Translations under genes and position numbers: made by a program
In this document: one piece after another, positions 35,416-44,684 of the stretch
Layout of the letters: each line of letters starts with the position of its first letter
Numbering within the stretch: position 1 is the first letter of the stretch
Notes under the pieces: generated by a model
Database searches by the model: none
Told to the model about the DNA's origin: nothing
Seen by the model: the letters and a program-made list of their open reading frames with translations, nothing else
Assembly: GCF_001975825.1 (NCBI RefSeq)
Contig: NZ_MTKN01000038.1
Span: 33,044-82,664 of the forward strand
Length of the DNA stretch: 49,621 nucleotides
Direction: 5' to 3'
Source: [Flexibacter] sp. ATCC 35208
GTDB taxonomy: Bacteria; Bacteroidota; Bacteroidia; Chitinophagales; Chitinophagaceae

Positions 35416-37107
35416 ATGCCAGATAAAGACACTGAGAAAAATACGAACCAACCTATTATTCTTTGTATTGACGACGATCCGCAGGTTTTGCGGGCGATCG
35501 TGCGTGACTTGAAAAACAAGTATAGACAGCATTATAAGATCATCAGTACCTCCGATGTGCAGGAAGCGCTCAATAGCCTGCTGGAACTGAAGAACAAAGG
35601 AGAAACCATCGCCATGTTCATCAGCGATCAACGCATGCCGGTGATGGATGGGGTGACTTTCCTGGAAAAGGCGATCAAATTTTACCCGGATGCAAAAAGG
35701 GTATTACTCACTGCTTACTCTGATACGGACGCAGCTATTAAAGCCATCAATACGGTACAACTGGATTACTATCTGGTAAAGCCATGGGATCCGCCAGAAG
35801 ACAAACTCTACCCTGTGATTGATGATCTGCTGGATGACTGGAAAAGCGATTATCACCCGGAATTCAAAGGCATTAAGGTAGTTGGGTACCAGTACTCACG
35901 CACCTGCCATGCCATCAAAGATTTTCTGGCAGGGAACCTCATTCCTTATAAATGGCTGGATATTCATAGCAACCAGGAAGGTTGTAATCTGCTTGCCCTG
36001 AATAAACTGGATGAAAAGGATGTACCAGTGATCTTCTTCGAAGATGGCACTTTCCTCTCCAATCCTTCTATACAGGACACTGCCCGCAAAGTAGGCCTGA
36101 ATCCACAGATCAAACATGAAGTGTACGATGTAGTGATTATTGGTGCAGGACCTGCCGGTTTAGCAGCGGGTGTATATGGCGCTTCTGAAGGATTGAAAAC
36201 CCTGCTGATAGAGAAACGTGCCCCCGGCGGACAGGCAGGCACCAGTTCCAGAATTGAAAACTACCTGGGGTTTCCAAAGGGGTTGAGTGGGGCTGATCTG
36301 GCCCGCAGAGCCATCTCTCAGGCACAACGTTTAGGAACAGAGTTCATCACCCCGCAATCTGTGAAAGCCATTGAGCAAACAGGTGGATACAATAAGATCA
36401 TCATGGAAGATGACACATTTGTAAACAGCCGGAGTGTGGTAATTACCACAGGTGTGGATTACCGCACACTGGATACAAAAGGTGTAGCTGATTTTACAGG
36501 TGCCGGTATTTACTATGGTGCTGCTATGACAGAGGCCCCTGCCTGTAAGGACAAAGATGTGTTCATAGTAGGTGGCGGTAACTCTGCCGGACAGGCCGCC
36601 ATGTATCTTTCCAAGTTTGCAAGGAATGTGAATATCCTCATTCGCAGAGAAGATTTGTCCAGCACCATGTCTGCCTACCTTATAGATAGGATCGTGGAAA
36701 CGGATAATATTCATGTACGTCCATTTGCTGAAGTGGTGGAAGCCAGAGGATCTGACAGACTGGAATGCCTGATCATTTCCAACACCAAAACAGGTGAGCA
36801 GACACAGGAACATGCAGATGGATTGTACATCTTTATTGGTGCGAAGCCATTTACAGAATGGCTGGAAATGAATATCATCAAGAACGACAAAGGATTTATA
36901 GAAACGGGTCGGGACCTGTTCACGCACCCTGAGTTTGAGCAGATATGGAAACAGCAGAGAGATCCTTATCTGTTGGAAACCAGTTGTCCGGGCATTTTTG
37001 CAGCCGGCGACGTAAGAGCAAATGCCATGAACAGGGTAGCGGCAGCTGTAGGCGAAGGGTCTATGGCCATCAGTTTTGTACACAAATACCTCGCAGAGGT
37101 GAAATAA
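35416..37107 (+). CDS. Response-regulator receiver fused to a thioredoxin-reductase-like flavoprotein
   Basis: 563 residues in three parts. Residues 12-140 are a receiver with D20/D21, phospho-acceptor D71 (FISDQRMPVMDG) and Lys in LVKPWD. Residues about 150-225 resemble a glutaredoxin-like fold (YSRTCHAIKDFLAGNLIPYK, VPVIFFEDGTFLSNPSIQ) with one Cys, no CxxC. Residues 232-560 are a thioredoxin-reductase module with FAD motif VVIIGAGPAGLAAG, NAD(P)H motif FIVGGGNSAGQAAM and C-terminal FAD motif GIFAAGDVRANAMNRVAAA. The catalytic CxxC of thioredoxin reductase is replaced by YGAAMTEAPAC, so it cannot reduce thioredoxin in the usual way. Its activity is probably gated by phosphorylation. Confidence 0.88.
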   Translation: MPDKDTEKNTNQPIILCIDDDPQVLRAIVRDLKNKYRQHYKIISTSDVQEALNSLLELKNKGETIAMFISDQRMPVMDGVTFLEKAIKFYPDAKRVLLTAYSDTDAAIKAINTVQLDYYLVKPWDPPEDKLYPVIDDLLDDWKSDYHPEFKGIKVVGYQYSRTCHAIKDFLAGNLIPYKWLDIHSNQEGCNLLALNKLDEKDVPVIFFEDGTFLSNPSIQDTARKVGLNPQIKHEVYDVVIIGAGPAGLAAGVYGASEGLKTLLIEKRAPGGQAGTSSRIENYLGFPKGLSGADLARRAISQAQRLGTEFITPQSVKAIEQTGGYNKIIMEDDTFVNSRSVVITTGVDYRTLDTKGVADFTGAGIYYGAAMTEAPACKDKDVFIVGGGNSAGQAAMYLSKFARNVNILIRREDLSSTMSAYLIDRIVETDNIHVRPFAEVVEARGSDRLECLIISNTKTGEQTQEHADGLYIFIGAKPFTEWLEMNIIKNDKGFIETGRDLFTHPEFEQIWKQQRDPYLLETSCPGIFAAGDVRANAMNRVAAAVGEGSMAISFVHKYLAEVK

Positions 37108-37113
37108 ATAACT

Positions 37114-37380
37114 ATGTCAGAAATTTGTTCACATATTACAGCAATCAAGACACTCAAAGTTGATGAGGAACATGTATGCGGGGAGTGTGTAAAAATAGGA
37201 TCTGACTGGGTGCACCTTCGTACCTGCCAGACCTGCGGCGCAACTTTATGTTGCGACCAGTCGCCAGAGAAGCATATGACGAAGCATTTTCATAAAACAC
37301 AACATCCGGTGGTGATATCGGCAGAACCGGGAGAAAGATGGTTGTGGTGTTATGTGGATGAACAGTTCGTTGATTATTAA
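37114..37380 (+). CDS. UBP-type zinc-finger protein
   Basis: 88 residues forming one ZnF-UBP domain, a fold best known from eukaryotic deubiquitinases and HDAC6, where it binds the free C-terminus of ubiquitin. Likely zinc ligands are C5, H7, C22, C25, C38, C41, C46, H54, H58 and H64, in the expected order (CxH, CxxC, CxxC, C, H, H, H). The C-terminal RWLWCYVDEQF matches the aromatic pocket that contacts a C-terminal Gly-Gly in eukaryotic members. It starts 6 bp after the flavoprotein gene, so it is the third gene of this operon. It may recognise a protein C-terminus; that is inference. Confidence 0.88.
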   Translation: MSEICSHITAIKTLKVDEEHVCGECVKIGSDWVHLRTCQTCGATLCCDQSPEKHMTKHFHKTQHPVVISAEPGERWLWCYVDEQFVDY

Positions 37381-37448
37381 ATAACATTTTCCAGCTAACC
37401 GAAGAATACCGGATAACCTTTCCAACCGGCCGCAGTCCATGCCCCTTG

Positions 37449-37489
37449 CGAAAAAATCGATTTTGCCGAAGGTAAAATCGATTTTTTCG
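37449..37489. terminator. Strong terminator after the UBP operon
   Basis: A 19-bp stem starting CGAAAAAATCGATTTT with one G-T wobble and a GAA loop; the arms carry A- and T-runs. Its outer 11 bases (CGAAAAAATCG) are identical to those of the hairpin at 47229-47270. Confidence 0.85.
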
Positions 37490-37503
37490 TGGTTTTGTTT
37501 TCC

Positions 37504-37511
37504 TACATTTG
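37504..37511 (+). promoter_or_regulatory. -7 element upstream of the topoisomerase III gene
   Basis: TACATTTG matches TAnnTTTG exactly, 25 bp before the ATG. A -33 TTG is not seen because that position falls in the terminator stem. Confidence 0.45.
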
Positions 37512-37536
37512 CCTGCCCCATCAGGGAATGTAATTT

Positions 37537-39657
37537 ATGAAGGTTTGCATTGCAGAAAAACCCAGTGTCGCCCGCGACATCGCTGAAGTAATCGGCGCTA
37601 AAACACGCAAAGATGGATACTATGAAGGAAACGGGTACCAGGTCACCTGGACCTTCGGGCACTTCTGTACCCTCAAAGAACCTCACGATTACACCGAGCA
37701 ATGGAAATTCTGGCGACTGGAAGATCTACCCATGATCCCCTCCCACTTCGGTATTAAACTCATATCCAACGGTGGTGTGGAAAAGCAATTCAAAGTCATC
37801 GAAACCTTAGTACAAGCCTGTGATGAGGTGATCAACTGCGGGGATGCCGGGCAGGAAGGAGAACTCATTCAACGCTGGGTATTACTCAAAGCCCAGTGTT
37901 CTGCACCTGTGAAAAGGCTGTGGATCTCATCCCTGACGGAACAAGCCATCCGCGATGGTTTTCAGAAACTCAAAGACGCGAATCAGTACGATAACTTATA
38001 CGCTGCAGGTAGTGCCCGCGCTATTGGCGACTGGCTGCTGGGTATGAACGCCACCCGCCTCTTCACCAAGAAATTTGCCATCGGCAAAACCGTCTTGTCC
38101 ATCGGCCGTGTGCAAACCCCTACCCTCGCCATGATCGTACAAAGGCAAAAGGAAATCAACGCCTTCGTATCAGAAGAATACTGGGAACTCAAAACCATCT
38201 ACCGCGACACAGAATTCACAGCCACTATTGACCGTATCAAAAACCTGGACAGAGCCAATAAGGGATTGGAATACCTGAAACAACATCCTTTCGAAATCAC
38301 AAGTTTCGAAAAGAAGGAAGGAAAAGAAGGCAACCCTCGTTTATTTGACCTGACCGGTTTGCAGGTAGAAGCCAACAAGAAATTCGCATTCACGGCAGAC
38401 GATACCTTAAAATATATCCAGAGCCTGTACGAGAAGAAACTGGTCACCTACCCAAGGGTGGATACCACCTACCTCTCTGAAGACCTCCATCCAAAAGTTG
38501 AAGGGATCTTACAGGACCTGAAACCATACGCTAACCTGACAGCACCTATACTGGCTAAACCGATCCCCAAACTGAAAACCGTCTTTGACGATAAAAAGGT
38601 AACGGATCACCATGCCATCATCCCTACAGGTGTATATCCCAGCAATCTCCCGCTGGAAGAAAAGCGCATTTACGACCTGGTAGCCAGACGCTTTATCGCG
38701 GCCTTCTACCCGGAATGTAAGATTTCGAACACCACCGTATTGGGTGTAGTAGGTCAGGTTGAATTCAAAGTAACAGGTAAACAGATACTGGAACCCGGCT
38801 GGAAAGAAGTGTATGCCAATGATGCACCCGCGCCAAAAGAAACCAAAGACGGTAAAGAAGAAATCGAGGAAAAAGTACTGCCCGTATTTGTAGTGGGTGA
38901 AAGCGGCCCCCATACTCCAAGGGTACACCAGGGTAAAACCACGCCCCCAAAAGCATTTACGGAAGCCACCCTGCTCCGTGCCATGGAAACCGCCGGTAAG
39001 CAGGTAGACGATGAAGAAATGAGAGAATTGATGAAGGACAACGGTATCGGCCGTCCTTCTACCCGTGCGAATATCATCGAAACCCTGTTCAGACGTAAAT
39101 ACATAGAGAAGAGAAAAAAGAACCTGTTCGCTACCCAAACCGGTATGGACCTGATCGATACCATTACTTCCGACCTGCTGAAAAGTGCAGAGCTGACAGG
39201 ACAATGGGAGCGGAAATTAAGACTGATAGAAAAAGGGGAATACCAGCTGGATACCTTTAAACAGGAACTGATCCAGATGGTGGTGGACCTGACCCAGGAA
39301 GTGAAGAACGCCTCCTACAAAACCATTGTAGCCGTGCAAACGCCAGCGCCCGAAAAAGAAGAGAAACCTAAAAAAGCACCTAAAGCTAAACAGGAAATTT
39401 CCAGCCTGCAGTGCCCTAAATGTAAGGAGCATCCTTTGATCAAAGGGAATGCAGCGTATGGATGTTCCAACTTTAAAGTATGTGGATTCAAGGTGCCTTT
39501 TGAAACCCATGGAAAGAAAATATCTGACAAACAAATGATTGATCTGCTGACCAAAGGGAAAACCACTAAATTAAAAGGATTGAAATTACCTGATGGCACA
39601 GAGGCCGAAGGTAAGTTGGTGCTGAATGCAGCATTTGGTATTTCAGTAGAAATTTAG
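37537..39657 (+). CDS. topB: DNA topoisomerase III (type IA)
   Basis: 706 residues. The N-terminal TOPRIM domain has E7 (CIAEKPSVARDIAEVIG), D103 and E109 (NCGDAGQEGELIQ). The catalytic Tyr is Y305 in KLVTYPRVDTTYLSEDLH. Type IA landmarks GRVQTPTLAMI, DHHAIIPTG, ATLLRAMETAGKQ and GIGRPSTRANIIETL follow. The C-terminal tail carries one Cys4 zinc-ribbon-like unit (LQCPKCKEHPLIKG, YGCSNFKVCGFKVPF) and an RHS-like repeat that fits topB, not topA. The enzyme relaxes and decatenates DNA. The gene appears intact and chromosomal in composition; the nearby DUF4349 gene starts 27 bp downstream and may be co-transcribed. Confidence 0.93.
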   Translation: MKVCIAEKPSVARDIAEVIGAKTRKDGYYEGNGYQVTWTFGHFCTLKEPHDYTEQWKFWRLEDLPMIPSHFGIKLISNGGVEKQFKVIETLVQACDEVINCGDAGQEGELIQRWVLLKAQCSAPVKRLWISSLTEQAIRDGFQKLKDANQYDNLYAAGSARAIGDWLLGMNATRLFTKKFAIGKTVLSIGRVQTPTLAMIVQRQKEINAFVSEEYWELKTIYRDTEFTATIDRIKNLDRANKGLEYLKQHPFEITSFEKKEGKEGNPRLFDLTGLQVEANKKFAFTADDTLKYIQSLYEKKLVTYPRVDTTYLSEDLHPKVEGILQDLKPYANLTAPILAKPIPKLKTVFDDKKVTDHHAIIPTGVYPSNLPLEEKRIYDLVARRFIAAFYPECKISNTTVLGVVGQVEFKVTGKQILEPGWKEVYANDAPAPKETKDGKEEIEEKVLPVFVVGESGPHTPRVHQGKTTPPKAFTEATLLRAMETAGKQVDDEEMRELMKDNGIGRPSTRANIIETLFRRKYIEKRKKNLFATQTGMDLIDTITSDLLKSAELTGQWERKLRLIEKGEYQLDTFKQELIQMVVDLTQEVKNASYKTIVAVQTPAPEKEEKPKKAPKAKQEISSLQCPKCKEHPLIKGNAAYGCSNFKVCGFKVPFETHGKKISDKQMIDLLTKGKTTKLKGLKLPDGTEAEGKLVLNAAFGISVEI

Positions 39658-39684
39658 CCTATATTCACATTACAATTTTAAACT

Positions 39685-40554
39685 ATGCAAACCTCAATTA
39701 AGGCCAGGTTTTGGCGTCTCTTCCGCTGGGGGGCGGGAGTATTCTGTGTACTGTTTATTTTCAGATTGATTTATGGGTATGTAGCGTCGAATACGAATAG
39801 TACCGGGGATTATTATGAGAATTACTTTGATCAGGTGAACGGACTGAGAAAGAACTATGCCACATCTAAATTAAAAATGGCTCCTACAGCAGGTCCACAA
39901 CCGGATTTTTCTACTAATCAAAAGTATGAGAAGACCGCAGTGGTAAGAACAACCACCAGTGACTTTCAAAAGGACGAAGAAAATGTGCGAAAGAAAATAG
40001 AGTCCTACAAAGCCATGATCCAGTATGAAAAAGCATTAGGGAGAAAAGGCGATCGGGAGTTGCATTTGATGATTGGCGTGAATCCTGAAACGTTCGATTC
40101 TTTCTATCATGAAATACAGGGAATTGGCATCATCCGGTCTATGTCAATTACGAAAGTAGATAAGACGAATGAGTATAGACAATTGAATGCGCAAAAGGTT
40201 TCTTTAGAGAAAACAGTAGCATCATTAGAAGCGTTGAAAAAACAACCCGGTACCAATCAGGAATTGTTACCTATTTATGATAGACAATTGGAATTGGAAG
40301 ACAGGTTGCAAAACCTCGGTGTTGACTTAGGAAATTTCAATACAGAAAATGAATTCTGTACAGTGAAGTTGTCCTTGTATGAAGGCGCGACTGCTCAATC
40401 TATCTCATTTATCCACAGGTTGAAGATTGCTTTGCAATGGACCATCCACTACTTTGCTTATATAGTCATTGGCTTTACGGTATTATCAATCTTTGTTTTT
40501 GTATTGCTATTGATAATTGACAAACTAAACATACTTGGCTTATTCAAACAATAA
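39685..40554 (+). CDS. DUF4349-domain membrane protein
   Basis: 289 residues with an N-terminal hydrophobic anchor (about 15-32), a periplasmic body and a C-terminal transmembrane helix (about 250-280, IHYFAYIVIGFTVLSIFVFV). The DUF4349 core is visible: TTSDFQKDEENVRKKIESYK, a GIGIIRSMSITKVDKTNEYR strand-helix and a coiled coil (KVSLEKTVASLEALKKQPG to QLELEDRLQNLG). A family member has no assigned enzymatic role; the layout suggests a membrane-tethered coiled-coil protein. The usual lipobox is absent. Confidence 0.75.
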   Translation: MQTSIKARFWRLFRWGAGVFCVLFIFRLIYGYVASNTNSTGDYYENYFDQVNGLRKNYATSKLKMAPTAGPQPDFSTNQKYEKTAVVRTTTSDFQKDEENVRKKIESYKAMIQYEKALGRKGDRELHLMIGVNPETFDSFYHEIQGIGIIRSMSITKVDKTNEYRQLNAQKVSLEKTVASLEALKKQPGTNQELLPIYDRQLELEDRLQNLGVDLGNFNTENEFCTVKLSLYEGATAQSISFIHRLKIALQWTIHYFAYIVIGFTVLSIFVFVLLLIIDKLNILGLFKQ

Positions 40555-40608
40555 AAAACATTCGTGAAAGAGGGAATTCACCAACGAAAATGAAACCCAT
40601 TTTCAAAG

Positions 40609-40716
40609 AAAACGAGGCCGTATCAGAAGTAAGATACGGCCTCGTTTTATTCGGGTACCTAATGGAGATAAGTAGTCCTTTATGCAATTCTGAAGAGGTT
40701 TTTTTATTTTTGATAC
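40609..40716. repeat. Hairpin-plus-flank element, copy 1
   Basis: A perfect 16-bp stem (AAAACGAGGCCGTATC and complement, 40609-40648) with loop AGAAGTAA is followed by a tail (to 40716) that matches 46309-46377 at 61 of 69 positions. It lies between the convergent DUF4349 gene and acetyltransferase gene and probably terminates both. Confidence 0.7.
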
Positions 40717-40725
40717 ATCCCTTTT

Positions 40726-41859
40726 TTAGATCTTCAGGAACAACTTATTTCTATACAAGACATACAACAAACATAACTGTACAAACGTCACCGACATTGC
40801 CGCAAACACAGGCTGCCACAATAACGGCGCATATTGTATTACCCCATTAAACACAAACCCTGCAGTATATCTAAAATCTACCATCCCCTCTGCCGCCATA
40901 TAGATCAGGATCGAATTTGTACCAATGATCACAAATGGGAATGCCCATTTCCTGAGTCCCCACACATCTATTATCAAATAAAACACTGCCAGGAACAACA
41001 CGCTAAAACCACCTGCATACAATACAAAAGAACTCGTCCACAACCGCTTATTAATAGGGAAACTGAAACCCCATACATACCCTAACAACACCAACACCGC
41101 TCCAAAGGCAAATATCATGACACCTTTTCTCAACGGCGTTTGCACGCCTCTCTGTATAAAAGTCCCTACCAATGTTCCTAACAGCGCCGTCCCGATCGCC
41201 GGCAATGTAGACAATACACCCTCCGGATCATGCACCTTATCATGCAACCTCCCCGGCACTAACACCCTATCAATATAGGACTCCAACGATCCATCCATCG
41301 TCAATACACCCGCTCCATACCCCGGCACCGGCACCCACATCATCAATGCCCAATATCCTAACAGTATCCCCACTAACCAATACACCTGTCCCTTCACAGA
41401 AAAGTTCAAACTAATCAATCCTGCAAAGAACCATGCCAGCCCTATCCTTCCCAACACACTCGGAAATCTTGTATTCTCCAATCCATTAAACTTCAACAAT
41501 CCATTCACGATAAAACCCAATACCACCAATATCAAAGCCCGCTTCAGCATTACCTTATATAGCTTCCGCTTCTCCTCACCTGGCAGTAAATAAGTATACT
41601 TTACACCCGCCACATCCATCTTCTTTTGCAACGACAATGGCATCGTCACCCCTGCAATAAACAGGAACAACGGAAAGATCATATCATAAAAAGTAAACCC
41701 ATTCCACTCCGTATGATTCAACTGTGCTGACATCCATTCCACCGGCGCCCACCCGGTCGCCTTCGCCAGTGTATGAATGATATGCTCCCCACTCATAATC
41801 CAGAACATATCAAACCCTCTCAGTGCGTCCAATGACTGCAATCGTTGATTATCTTTCAT
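40726..41859 (-). CDS. DUF5009 / heparan-alpha-glucosaminide N-acetyltransferase-like membrane acyltransferase
   Basis: 377 residues from the ATG at 41859 (MKDNQRLQSLDALRGFDMFW); an ATG three codons upstream is possible. The opening LDALRGFDMFWIM, HTEWNGFTFYDMIFPLFLF and multiple hydrophobic helices (about 10) match the DUF5009 family related to human HGSNAT, which moves acetyl groups across a membrane onto terminal glucosamine. The start overlaps the end of the GH89 gene by 11 bp. The acceptor sugar in bacteria is not established. Confidence 0.82.
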   Translation of the reverse strand: MKDNQRLQSLDALRGFDMFWIMSGEHIIHTLAKATGWAPVEWMSAQLNHTEWNGFTFYDMIFPLFLFIAGVTMPLSLQKKMDVAGVKYTYLLPGEEKRKLYKVMLKRALILVVLGFIVNGLLKFNGLENTRFPSVLGRIGLAWFFAGLISLNFSVKGQVYWLVGILLGYWALMMWVPVPGYGAGVLTMDGSLESYIDRVLVPGRLHDKVHDPEGVLSTLPAIGTALLGTLVGTFIQRGVQTPLRKGVMIFAFGAVLVLLGYVWGFSFPINKRLWTSSFVLYAGGFSVLFLAVFYLIIDVWGLRKWAFPFVIIGTNSILIYMAAEGMVDFRYTAGFVFNGVIQYAPLLWQPVFAAMSVTFVQLCLLYVLYRNKLFLKI

Positions 41860-44047
41860 AAGCTGCAACTATTAGGTCATGATATTTTGTATACATCTGC
41901 TGTGCTACCACTACCGGATCGCCACTGGTCGTCAAAGGATAGGTCTTCTGCGTCTTTACAAACTGCCACTCCCACTGACTGATCTTCTTATCAAACGCTT
42001 TGAAATCCGGTCGTTCCTCCGTCATCAGGTAATCAAAGAACTGCTCCCAGCGTGCCTTATAAAAATCCTTCAGCAATCCGCTCCATTGCCTGTTTGCATA
42101 TTCATGCAATGGACTCTCCGCATCTCCCCACAAGGTGATCAGGTCACGGGCATTCTGTTCGTATAGCGCCTTCTCTGCAGGAGTAGTACCCCAGTTGCGC
42201 GCACTCGCAATCCATGGACCTAACAGAAAATCTTTTTTCGTAGCTAATAAGCGATCCATATCATCTATCAATTCCAGATATGCTTTGCTATATTTATGAA
42301 ACCCGGCCATATTGCGTGTCTTATAAGCACTCACAAACTGTTGTTGCAAAGGCGTAGCATAGTTCGCCATCACCTGTCTGGTCACATCTACCAGGTCATA
42401 CGTAAATCCATCCGTACGCACGCCTTTCTTAGAAGCCTTGATGAATAAGTCCCATGCAGGAATCAGGTCCAATGGCGCATAGTTCAGCTTAGTTCTTGTC
42501 CATATGGTAGTACTATCAAATGTAGGTCTGCCGGTAATGATCGACTCTGCTCCATCACGTATCGTCTGTCCATTATAAGCCGTCTTTCTCAATACCTGCC
42601 ATGCCTGTACCAAAGTATCATTATCCACACCATAACGGTTACGTGCGTATTTTCTCAGCCACTCATCCAACTGTATAGGTTCTGTTTGCCAGGTATGCTG
42701 CATGGTCAGTTCATAGATCACCGGATTGTTCTCTATCGCTTCCATGGTCAGTCCAATCCCTTTCAGGTTTTTTGAATTCGGATCCTGTAATGCCAGTGCG
42801 GGTCCTGCCGCCACTCCTTCCAAACGACCAAACAGGTTCACATTGCCTCCGAAGTTGTTCAGCTGGTTCCAGATCCATGGCTTGCCATAGAATGCATCTG
42901 TTCTTTTCCATACCGGTTCAATTTCTGCGGCCAGGTCTAACAGAATCATTTTATTATCCGGCACTGCTTTCAACAGCGCTTCGATCTGTGGTGCCTTCCA
43001 GAACTTACGATCACTATAGAACAGCCATCCCTGCATGACCCACACCGCACTGGTATCTGCCTGTCTCATACCCTCATAAATCCGTGCACTCAATTTAGAG
43101 AGGAACTCCGGATCATCAGAAGGGGGTTCATTCTCATTGAATGTATCTGCTGAATACAAATGATCTGTTCCAAACAGCCTGGTCTGTGTTTCTAAAAACT
43201 GCTTACCAATCTTTGCAAACAAAGGATCTTCTGAATCTAAGATGTAGGTATCAGCAAAACCATTATTCCAGTTGGTCGCTTTCAGTTTCGCCTGAGGATA
43301 TTTCTCTTTGAATGCGGCCGGTACATGCCCTGTAAATGCAGGTAATACAGGTGTCATTCCTAACGCACGTTCCTGCTTTATGATCTGCTGCTGCAAGGTC
43401 TTATGACTCTTCATCCAGCTAAGTGGCAACGGACCACCCCAGCCATCTAAATTCCCCATCCAGAACCAGGAGAAGTAAGCCGGGCCACAAAAGAACCCTT
43501 CCAGCTCTTTGTCTGTAAAGCCCATTTGTTTATACACCTCATACCAGGTATACTCTTCCCCTGTAATGGCCAGCGGCATATTGATGCCATGCATCGCCAT
43601 CCAGTCGATCTCCTTTTGCCAGCGCGTCCAATCCCACCAGCTCATGCTGTAGTTGAATGTGCAATAGTTCAGGTAATAACGATATTGATAAGGTGTGGTT
43701 TTCTTTACGGTAGCTGCCGGCATTGGCAATTTTGCCGGTAGTTTCAGCTGTGTACCATTCCAGGTGATCTGGCAATGGCAATATTCAGTCAGGTAATAAT
43801 ACAGGGCAGAAGCAACTGCCACTCCATTATTCCCTTTTAGTAAGATCTTTCCCTGGTGTGGTGTAATCTCAAATACATCTTTTGCTTCGGAAGCAGGCAA
43901 TTCACCTACCTCAAAAGAAGCTGCCTGTGTAGGCAAAACACGTTTAATGAGCGCCAGTGCCGCCGGCTTATTCAATTGTGCCGATACTGACGAGTGTGCG
44001 AACATGACAAACCCACAGATACTAAGTACCCTGCTAAAAACTTTCAT
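41849..44047 (-). CDS. GH89 alpha-N-acetylglucosaminidase, secreted
   Basis: 732 residues from the ATG at 44047 (MKVFSRVLSICGFVMFAHSS), which gives a signal peptide ending VSAQ; the 16 upstream residues are unlikely. The order of domains fits GH89: an N-terminal alpha/beta domain, then a TIM barrel with YYLNYCTFNYSMSWWDW, MHGINMPLAITGEEY, GPAYFSWFWMGNLDGWGGPL and the acidic ADTFNENEPPSDD, then an all-alpha C-terminal domain. NAGLU-type enzymes release terminal alpha-linked GlcNAc from glycans such as heparan or mucin-like structures. It is translationally coupled to the acetyltransferase gene. Confidence 0.93.
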   Translation of the reverse strand: MKVFSRVLSICGFVMFAHSSVSAQLNKPAALALIKRVLPTQAASFEVGELPASEAKDVFEITPHQGKILLKGNNGVAVASALYYYLTEYCHCQITWNGTQLKLPAKLPMPAATVKKTTPYQYRYYLNYCTFNYSMSWWDWTRWQKEIDWMAMHGINMPLAITGEEYTWYEVYKQMGFTDKELEGFFCGPAYFSWFWMGNLDGWGGPLPLSWMKSHKTLQQQIIKQERALGMTPVLPAFTGHVPAAFKEKYPQAKLKATNWNNGFADTYILDSEDPLFAKIGKQFLETQTRLFGTDHLYSADTFNENEPPSDDPEFLSKLSARIYEGMRQADTSAVWVMQGWLFYSDRKFWKAPQIEALLKAVPDNKMILLDLAAEIEPVWKRTDAFYGKPWIWNQLNNFGGNVNLFGRLEGVAAGPALALQDPNSKNLKGIGLTMEAIENNPVIYELTMQHTWQTEPIQLDEWLRKYARNRYGVDNDTLVQAWQVLRKTAYNGQTIRDGAESIITGRPTFDSTTIWTRTKLNYAPLDLIPAWDLFIKASKKGVRTDGFTYDLVDVTRQVMANYATPLQQQFVSAYKTRNMAGFHKYSKAYLELIDDMDRLLATKKDFLLGPWIASARNWGTTPAEKALYEQNARDLITLWGDAESPLHEYANRQWSGLLKDFYKARWEQFFDYLMTEERPDFKAFDKKISQWEWQFVKTQKTYPLTTSGDPVVVAQQMYTKYHDLIVAAYER

Positions 44048-44060
44048 AGACACTGTTTTC

Positions 44061-44576
44061 TTATTTTTTGTGTAAACGCAGTAATACTGTACCATGTGGT
44101 TGTATAGCCTGCTTAATCATAACTTTGGTTTTCCCCTGTTCTTCTCCGGTCCATAGATCTTTGGCCTGCCAGCTGCCTTTAATACCTAAATCAGCATAAG
44201 TAACTGACTGCTCCTGCGCATTATCGCCCAGGTTGAACAATGCAACATTCAGGTCTCCCGTATCCGGCATTTCTGATACCCATACTACGGCATCACCTTT
44301 TCTGTACAACTGTTTACTACCTGTGCTATGCTGATCTATAATCAGTACTTCCTTATCCGTCAGTAATTTATTAACAAAATCTGTATTCTCCGGCTTATTT
44401 CCTCTCATCATAAGGGGAAATTGGAATATACACCATAAAGTAACGTGGGTACGTTGCTCATCAACATGACCAGTAATACATAACGGAAATTCATTGCATG
44501 ATAGTTTAGGATAAATATATAATATAAGTGTCACAAAGACAACCTTTATACCCACAGAGATCCTGCTATCCTTCAA
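44061..44576 (-). pseudogene. 5'-truncated GH27 alpha-galactosidase remnant
   Basis: From about residue 37 onward (near 44468) the frame reads DEQRTHVTLWCIFQFPLMMR, then TDKEVLIIDQHSTGSKQLYR and VALFNLGDNAQEQ, the end of the GH27 barrel and its C-terminal beta-sandwich. The catalytic barrel, including both aspartates, is missing. The first about 35 residues (MKDSRISVGIKVVFVTLILY) look unrelated and resemble a chance hydrophobic start. It lies 13 bp before GH89 in the same direction, so it may once have been part of that operon. Confidence 0.72.
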
Positions 44577-44684
44577 TCGTGCGCTAAACCCCTGAATTTA
44601 TTATAAAATCGCTGGTCCTGATCAAGGTTTAATGCTGACCGTTGTGGAGGATTTTGTTTTTAAAAGGGAATCCCATACCTTCAC

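Noticed and set aside
38509..39204. 231-codon minus-strand frame opposite topoisomerase III
   Set aside because: Antisense to conserved topoisomerase motifs; phenylalanine- and glycine-rich shadow.
40590..40850. Open frame on the plus strand across the hairpin element
   Set aside because: It runs through the terminator and into the antisense of the acetyltransferase gene; it is not protein-like.
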